64,000 nucleotides of DNA from CAZJFH01 sp964545205 (lineage in GTDB: Bacteria > Pseudomonadota > Alphaproteobacteria > Rhodospirillales > Magnetospirillaceae): positions 1-64,000 of the forward strand of contig CAZJFH010000012.1 in assembly GCA_964545205.1 (NCBI GenBank), given 5' to 3'. Below, piece by piece: positions 59,303 to 64,000 of this stretch (position 1 is its first letter; every line of letters begins with the position of its first letter). The translations under genes were made by a program, and so were the position numbers. The notes beneath the pieces are model-generated. The model did no database searches. It was not told the origin of the DNA and was given only the letters and a program-made list of their open reading frames with translations.

Positions 59303-59396
59303 CATCCTTCGGGACGGCCGCCTCGCGGCGGCCTCTCAGGACGAGGTTCGGTTTCTCCTCGTGCCGAGGCGCGCCAGGGCGCGTCTCGATGCATGC
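59303..59396. repeat. Alphaproteobacterial CATCCTTCG-type palindrome
   Basis: CATCCTTCGGGACGGCCGCC at 59309-59328, CTCAGGACGAGGTTCGG in the middle and CTCCTCGTGCCGAGGCGCGC with GCGTCTCGATGCATG at the end form two facing hairpins. The layout matches a palindromic element that is frequent between genes of alphaproteobacteria. It lies between encapsulin and the FolM-like SDR gene. Confidence 0.7.
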
Positions 59397-59441
59397 CGTC
59401 CCGCCCTCGACTCCCGGCGCCGCCGCCGCTATGCTCCCGCC

Positions 59442-60206
59442 ATGCCCCAGACCACGCCCAAGGCGGCGCTCGTCACCGGTGCGGCCAAGCGCATCGGCCG
59501 CGCCATCGCCCTCGATCTCGCCCGCGACGGCTGGGCGGTGGCGGTGCACTACCACCGCTCCGCCGCCGACGCCCAGGAGGTCGTCGCCGAGATCACCGAG
59601 GCCGGCGGTCGCGCCGCCGCCGTCGCCGCCGATCTCGGCAACGAGTCCGACGTCCTGACCCTGGTGGCGCGCGCCGCCGAGGCGGTCGGGCCGCTGGGGC
59701 TGCTGGTCAACAACGCCTCGACCTTCGACTACGACGCGGCGCTGACCGCGACGCGGGCCGGCTGGGACCATCACATGGAGGCCAATCTGCGCGCGCCCTT
59801 CGTGCTGACGCAGGGCTTCGCGCGCCAGCTTGCGGCCGAGGCCGGCGGCGTCGTCGTCAACATGATCGACCAGCGGGTGTGGAACCTGACCCCGCATTTC
59901 GTCACCTACACGCTGAGCAAGGCCGGGCTGTGGACCCTGACCCGGACCATGGCGCTGGCGCTGGCGCCGCGCATCCGCGTCAACGCGATCGGCCCCGGAC
60001 CCACCCTGCCGAGCGCCCGCCAGACGCCCGAGCAGTTCGAGCGCCAGTGCCGCTCGATGCCGCTGGGCCACGGCACGACGCCGGAGGAAATCTGCGCGGC
60101 GGTCCGATTCATCCTTGCCGCGCCGGCGATGACGGGACAAATGATAGCGCTCGACGGCGGCCAGCATCTGGGCTGGTCCGTCGCCGCGCCGCCTGCCGAG
60201 GAATGA
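59442..60206 (+). CDS. SDR-family oxidoreductase, FolM / pteridine-reductase-like
   Basis: A 254-residue classical SDR. The cofactor loop ALVTGAAKRIGRAIAL has the Arg typical of NADPH-using pteridine reductases. NNAST and the catalytic YTLSK (Tyr and Lys) are present, but the usual catalytic Ser position reads IDQRVW (Asp), as in FolM/PTR1-type enzymes. The stop overlaps the start of folB, which supports dihydropteridine (dihydromonapterin or dihydrofolate) reduction. ATG 59442 gives the normal N-terminus. Confidence 0.9.
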   Translation: MPQTTPKAALVTGAAKRIGRAIALDLARDGWAVAVHYHRSAADAQEVVAEITEAGGRAAAVAADLGNESDVLTLVARAAEAVGPLGLLVNNASTFDYDAALTATRAGWDHHMEANLRAPFVLTQGFARQLAAEAGGVVVNMIDQRVWNLTPHFVTYTLSKAGLWTLTRTMALALAPRIRVNAIGPGPTLPSARQTPEQFERQCRSMPLGHGTTPEEICAAVRFILAAPAMTGQMIALDGGQHLGWSVAAPPAEE

Positions 60207-60619
60207 GCATGACCCAGGTGAAAGCCATCCAGCCGCTGCGCATCGCCGACGCCGGCACCGCGATCCGTCACGTCTTCGTGCGCGATTTGGTGCTGTCGTG
60301 CTCGATCGGCGTGCATGCGTTCGAGAAGGACGGGCCGCAGCGCGTGCGGGTCAATCTCGACCTGGCGGTGCGCGAGGGCAGCGAGATCGGCGACGACCTT
60401 GCCAACGTGGTGTGCTACGAGGGCATCGTCACCGGCATCCGCGGCATCGTCGCCGAGGGCCATGTCAACCTGGTCGAGACCCTGGCCGAGCGCATCGCCG
60501 CCATGTGCCTGGAGGAGCGCCGGGTGCGCACGGCGCGGGTGCGGGTCGAGAAGCTGGACGTGTTCGCCGACGCCACCAGCGTCGGCGTCGAGATCGAGCG
60601 CTTCAGTCCGCTGCCATGA
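60203..60619 (+). CDS. folB: Dihydroneopterin aldolase
   Basis: A 138-residue enzyme that cleaves 7,8-dihydroneopterin to 6-hydroxymethyl-dihydropterin and glycolaldehyde in folate synthesis. Motifs: VFVRDLVLSCSIGVHAFEKDGPQ (split here for length), VVCYEGIV, LVETLAERIAAMCL and VEKLDVFADATSVGVEIER (with the catalytic Lys). ATG 60203 overlaps the previous stop; ATG 60209, better spaced from GAGGA, is an alternative. It pairs with the FolM-like SDR gene. Confidence 0.95.
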   Translation: MSMTQVKAIQPLRIADAGTAIRHVFVRDLVLSCSIGVHAFEKDGPQRVRVNLDLAVREGSEIGDDLANVVCYEGIVTGIRGIVAEGHVNLVETLAERIAAMCLEERRVRTARVRVEKLDVFADATSVGVEIERFSPLP

Positions 60620-61017
60620 CCTTCGGCGAGGGTGACCAGGACACTTGTCGAGGTTGTCAGGTGCGGCGAAGGGTCGCGGTCGCGGCGAGCGCCATACCCC
60701 GTTTTGCGTAGAACGTCTCTAGACTGGAATAACCGAGTTGTACACAAGGTGAGGACAGGCGTCCCAGGCCCTTCCGGCTGTCAAGAGGGAAAGCCGAGCG
60801 GGCGCCACGGTTTTTCTGAACGGCGGCCAACCCCTTGATAAATCACGATTCACCGAATTGGTGCCTAAAAAATGTGCAGGGCGGTGAATCGACGGGAGTC
60901 CGCCGGGAGGGGGCTGCACCCGAGCACTTGCCAACAGGCTTATCCACAGGAATCGTGGATATCGCCATATCCCTTTCGTGACAGAACCCGAAACGCACCA
61001 GTTCCACCGCCGCGCGA
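60620..61017. other. Intergenic region with two DnaA-box-like sites
   Basis: About 400 bp between folB and uvrC with no convincing gene. It holds a consensus DnaA box TTATCCACA (60940-60948), a near match TTGTACACA (60738-60746), an AT-rich patch (60835-60875) and a small CACC-GAATT-GGTG hairpin (60851-60863). The uvrC promoter should be here. Confidence 0.45.
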
Positions 61018-62910
61018 ATGTCGATCGATCAGATTCCAGACCAGCAGAGCGAACAGGCCGGCCTCGGCCCCGCCGGCGTCCAGGTGATCCTGGAGCAGCT
61101 GCGCACCCTGCCCGGCTGCCCCGGCGTCTACCGCATGCTCAACCGCCGCGGCGACGTGCTCTATGTCGGCAAGGCCAAGAACCTCAAGAAGCGGGTCGTC
61201 GCCTACAGCCGGCTCGACCGCCTGCCGGCGCGGCTGCAGCGCATGGTCGTCGAGACCGCGAGCATGGAGGTGGTGACCACGCACACCGAGTGCGAGGCGC
61301 TGCTGCTCGAGGCCAACCTGATCAAGCGCCTGGCGCCGCGCTACAACATCCTGCTGCGCGACGACAAGTCGTTCCCCCACATCCTGGTCACCGGCGACCA
61401 CGACTGGCCGCAGATCGTCAAGCACCGCGGCGCCCGACGGCAGAAGGGCGACTATTTCGGTCCCTTCGCCTCGGCCGGCGCCGTCAACGCCACCCTGTCG
61501 CAGCTCCAGCGCGCCTTCCTGCTGCGCTCGTGCTCGGACGCGGTGTTCGCCAGCCGCACGCGGCCGTGCCTGCTGTTCCAGATCAAGCGCTGCTGCGGCC
61601 CCTGCGTCGGGCGCGTCGGGCACGAGGAGTACATGGCGCTGGTCAACCAGGCCAAGGCGTTCCTGTCGGGGCGCAGCCAGGACGTCCAGCGCGAGCTCGG
61701 CCGCCGCATGGAGCAGGCGGCGGCGGCGATGGACTACGAACAGGCGGCGGTGTTCCGCGACCGCATCCGGGCGCTGGCGCGCATCCAGGCGCACCAGGAC
61801 ATCAACCTGCCCGGCGTCGACGAGGCCGACGTGGTGGCGCTGCACCAGGCCGGCGGCCAGTCGTGCATCCAGGTGTTCTTCTTCCGCTCCGGCTGCAACT
61901 ACGGCAACCGCTCCTATTTCCCGGCCCATGCCCAGAACGAGGAGCCCGAGGAGGTGCTGGCCGCATTCCTCGGCCAGTTCTACGCCGACAAGATGCCGCC
62001 GAAGCTGATCCTGCTGTCGCAGGCCGTCGCCGAGCAGGGCCTGGTCGCCGAGGCGCTGACCATGCGCGCCGGGCGCAAGGTCGAACTCGCCATCCCGCAG
62101 CGCGGCGACCGCCGCAAGCTGGTCGAGCACGCGCTGGGCAACGCCCGCGAGGCGCTGGGCCGCCGCCTGGCCGAGAGCTCGAGCCAGCGCAAGCTGCTCG
62201 ACGGCGTCGCCGGCGTGTTCGGCCTCGAGGCCGCGCCCGCTCGCATCGAGGTCTACGACAACAGCCACATCCAGGGCGCGAACGCCGTCGGCGCGATGAT
62301 CGTCGCCGGCCCCGAGGGGCTGATCAAGGGCGAGTACCGCAAGTTCAACATCCGCACCGCGGAGCTGGCGCCCGGCGACGACTACGGCATGATGCGCGAG
62401 GTGCTGACCCGGCGCTTCCGCCGGGCGCAGAAGGACGATCCCGACCGCGAGCGCGGGCTGTGGCCGGACCTGGCGCTGATCGACGGCGGCCCCGGCCAGC
62501 TCGCGGTGGCCTGCGAGGTGCTGGCCGAACTCGGCGTCGACGACGTCGCGGTGGCGGCGATCTCGAAGGGTCCCGACCGCAACGCCGGCCGCGAGCGCTT
62601 CCACATGCCGCATCGCGACGCCTTCGGCTTGGAGCCGAAGGACCCGGTGCTATATTTCCTTCAGAGGCTGCGCGACGAGGCGCACCGCTTCGCCATCGGC
62701 TCGCACCGGGCGCGGCGGTCGAAGGCGATCGGCCAGTCGCTGCTCGACGGCGTGCCCGGGATCGGCGCGCGGCGCAAGAAGGCGCTGCTGCACCACTTCG
62801 GTTCGGCCCGCGAGGTGGCGCAGGCCGGGCTGGCCGATCTCGAGGCCGTGGACGGCATCAGTCGCACCACGGCCAAAAAAATCTATGACCATTTCCACCC
62901 CGGCGGCTAA
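61018..62910 (+). CDS. uvrC: Excinuclease ABC subunit C
   Basis: A 630-residue nuclease subunit that makes the 3' and 5' incisions in UvrABC nucleotide excision repair. N-terminal GIY-YIG domain (PGVYRMLNRRGDVLYVGKAK), UVR/UvrB-binding helix (MDYEQAAVFRDRIRAL), RNase H-like nuclease domain (RIEVYDNSHIQGANAVGAMI, LALIDGGPGQL) and a C-terminal helix-hairpin-helix pair (VPGIGARRKKALLHHF, VDGISRTTAKKIYDHF). Length is normal. pgsA follows 48 bp downstream on the same strand. No LexA-type box was seen directly upstream. Confidence 0.97.
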   Translation: MSIDQIPDQQSEQAGLGPAGVQVILEQLRTLPGCPGVYRMLNRRGDVLYVGKAKNLKKRVVAYSRLDRLPARLQRMVVETASMEVVTTHTECEALLLEANLIKRLAPRYNILLRDDKSFPHILVTGDHDWPQIVKHRGARRQKGDYFGPFASAGAVNATLSQLQRAFLLRSCSDAVFASRTRPCLLFQIKRCCGPCVGRVGHEEYMALVNQAKAFLSGRSQDVQRELGRRMEQAAAAMDYEQAAVFRDRIRALARIQAHQDINLPGVDEADVVALHQAGGQSCIQVFFFRSGCNYGNRSYFPAHAQNEEPEEVLAAFLGQFYADKMPPKLILLSQAVAEQGLVAEALTMRAGRKVELAIPQRGDRRKLVEHALGNAREALGRRLAESSSQRKLLDGVAGVFGLEAAPARIEVYDNSHIQGANAVGAMIVAGPEGLIKGEYRKFNIRTAELAPGDDYGMMREVLTRRFRRAQKDDPDRERGLWPDLALIDGGPGQLAVACEVLAELGVDDVAVAAISKGPDRNAGRERFHMPHRDAFGLEPKDPVLYFLQRLRDEAHRFAIGSHRARRSKAIGQSLLDGVPGIGARRKKALLHHFGSAREVAQAGLADLEAVDGISRTTAKKIYDHFHPGG

Positions 62911-62958
62911 GATCGCCGGCTCTGGACCACCGGAACAAGGCGCAGCGCTGCTGACATC

Positions 62959-63582
62959 ATGGTGACGAGCCTCCCCAACCTGCTCACCATTTCCCGTATC
63001 GTCGCCATACCGCTGGTGATCGCCTGTTTCTACGTCGACGGCGCGCTGGCGCGCTGGGTGGCCTGCGGGCTGTTCGTCGCCGCCGCGGTCACCGACTGGT
63101 TCGACGGCTGGCTGGCGCGGCGCTGGGGCGAGACCTCCAATTTCGGCCGCTTCCTCGACCCGATCGCCGACAAGCTGCTGGTCGCGGCGGTGCTGCTGAT
63201 GATCACCGCCTTCGACCGCATCAGCGACTGGACGGTGCTGCCGGCGGTGGTGATCCTGATGCGCGAGATCCTGGTCTCGGGGCTGCGCGAGTTCCTGGCC
63301 GAGCTGCGCGTCGGCATGCCGGTCAGCCGCCTGGCCAAGTGGAAGACCGGCGTCCAGATGGTCGCGCTGCCGGTGCTGATCGTCGGCGACGCCGCGCCGC
63401 CGGTGCTGATGGCGCAGCCGATCGGCGAGGCGGCGCTGTGGCTGGCCGGGCTGCTGACCCTGATCACCGGCTGGGACTACCTGCAGGCCGGCCTGCACCA
63501 CATCACCGCGCCGCCCCAGCCGGCCCCGCCGAAGAAGAGCGAGCCGCCGGGCGGTCGCAACACCGCCCGGAACGCGGGGTGA
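62959..63582 (+). CDS. pgsA: CDP-diacylglycerol-glycerol-3-phosphate 3-phosphatidyltransferase
   Basis: A 207-residue inner-membrane CDP-alcohol phosphatidyltransferase that makes phosphatidylglycerol phosphate. The catalytic signature D-G-x2-A-R-x8-G-x3-D-x3-D is complete in DGWLARR...FGRFLDPIADK. MVTSLPNLLTISRIVAIPLV is the usual PgsA N-terminus, and about five membrane helices follow. The C-terminal ~20 residues are a Pro/Lys-rich tail. The uvrC-pgsA order is common in alphaproteobacteria. Confidence 0.95.
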   Translation: MVTSLPNLLTISRIVAIPLVIACFYVDGALARWVACGLFVAAAVTDWFDGWLARRWGETSNFGRFLDPIADKLLVAAVLLMITAFDRISDWTVLPAVVILMREILVSGLREFLAELRVGMPVSRLAKWKTGVQMVALPVLIVGDAAPPVLMAQPIGEAALWLAGLLTLITGWDYLQAGLHHITAPPQPAPPKKSEPPGGRNTARNAG

Positions 63583-63609
63583 CCGGGATGACGGCGCGGC
63601 AACCGCTTT

Positions 63610-63731
63610 CCCTCTCCCGCTTGCGGGAGAGGGAGGGGCCCGCGAAGCGGGAGGGTGAGGGCAGCGCTCCGGCCGTCGAGCGCACAGCCGCGACCCCCAC
63701 CCCGACCCTCCCCCGCAGGCGGGGGAGGGAG
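63610..63731 (+). repeat. GC-rich palindromic dispersed repeat, copy 4
   Basis: Same orientation and layout as copy 2: CCCTCTCCCGC-TT-GCGGGAGAGGG, AGGGGCCCGC, GAAGCGGGAGGGTGAGGG, a variable centre, CCCCCACCCCGACCCTCCCC and CCCTCCCCCGC-AG-GCGGGGGAGGG. It separates pgsA from mobB. Confidence 0.85.
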
Positions 63732-63760
63732 CGTGCGCGATGCGCAGGGACCACGACGAA

Positions 63761-64000
63761 GTGAGCGAAATGAACGCGAACCAGACACCCGTTTTCGGCA
63801 TCGCCGGCTTCTCGGGCAGCGGCAAGACGACGCTGCTGGTCAAGGTCCTGCCGCTGCTGACCGCCCGCGGGCTGAAGGTCTCGACCGTCAAGCAGGCCAA
63901 CGACAAGTTCGACGTCGACAAGCCGGGCAAGGATTCCTACGAGCACCGCGCCGCCGGCGCCGGCGAGGTGATGGTGGTCTCGGCCAAACGCTGGGCGCTG
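63761..64000 (+). CDS. mobB: Molybdopterin-guanine dinucleotide biosynthesis adaptor MobB, 3' part outside window
   Basis: The first ~80 residues of MobB, a GTP-binding protein that assists attachment of GMP to molybdopterin. The P-loop is FGIAGFSGSGKTTLLVKVL. STVKQANDKFDVDKPGKDSYEHRAAGAGEV (split here for length) is the family's switch-like continuation with the Asp-His pair. GTG 63761 (AGGGA 10 nt upstream) or ATG 63770 are both possible starts. The frame is open to the window end. Confidence 0.93.
   Translation, partial: MSEMNANQTPVFGIAGFSGSGKTTLLVKVLPLLTARGLKVSTVKQANDKFDVDKPGKDSYEHRAAGAGEVMVVSAKRWAL

Noticed and set aside
60738..60948. Replication origin
   Set aside because: Only one consensus DnaA box and one near match, no 13-mer-like AT repeats in tandem and no dnaA, dnaN, parAB, hemE or gidA genes nearby.

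Overview
The window is about 70 % GC and densely coded on both strands. It looks like a chromosomal segment of an alphaproteobacterium, probably Rhodospirillales-like. Grounds: a SAM-II riboswitch ahead of metZ, alphaproteobacterial-type RpoH and LexA motifs, an alphaproteobacterial CheZ, the gene order trpB-trpA-accD-folC, an NAGGN osmoprotectant operon, an EncFtn-type encapsulin, and an alphaproteobacterial dispersed palindrome. No tRNA, rRNA or CRISPR array was seen. The genus is not determined.

Layout. 1-8.8 kb: dnaK (cut by the window edge) under a CIRCE/HrcA operator; a DUF1848 protein with a C-terminal radical-SAM-like cysteine motif; an SDR protein; a TPR protein; metZ behind a SAM-II riboswitch and terminator; an OmpA-type lipoprotein followed by a small exported relative; apaG; folE behind a structured leader. 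8.9-13.3 kb: three TrkH-type K+ transporter paralogs in tandem. 13.3-19.5 kb: cheZ and a bacteriohemerythrin, divergent from a five-PAS histidine kinase, then an EEP-family phosphohydrolase (CTG start) coupled to an ADP-ribosylglycohydrolase. 19.5-23.3 kb: a foreign, roughly 50 % GC insertion made of a decayed IS plus a three-gene cassette (SSS-type permease, small membrane protein, O-methyltransferase). It sits exactly where the stop codons of two convergent host genes once overlapped.

23.3-34 kb: MBL hydrolase, MscS channel, tadA, AhpD-like protein, macrodomain hydrolase, FmdE-like protein, a CheB/CheR fusion with a coupled histidine kinase, rpoH and a LOG protein. 34-38 kb: an operon of beta-phosphoglucomutase-like HAD, trehalose phosphatase and GH65 phosphorylase. 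38-42.8 kb: folC, accD, trpA, trpB. 43-50 kb: a diguanylate cyclase, a peptidyl-dipeptidase and a kinase / response regulator / hybrid kinase operon. 50-64 kb: an EF-G-like GTPase, the NAGGN operon (asnO, ngg, M42 peptidase), encapsulin with its ferritin-like cargo, an SDR (FolM-like)-folB pair, uvrC, pgsA and the start of mobB.

Themes that link genes: stress physiology (DnaK, RpoH, NAGGN, trehalose, encapsulated iron storage, MscS, Trk), folate/pterin (folE, folC, FolM-like SDR, folB), and signalling (four histidine kinases, c-di-GMP, chemotaxis-type proteins). The least explained part is the low-GC cassette at 20.1-23.3 kb. Dispersed GC-rich palindromes (four copies of one family, plus two other types) fill many intergenic spaces. 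A truncated isomerase gene at 52.70 kb marks a second old rearrangement joint, beside the NAGGN operon.
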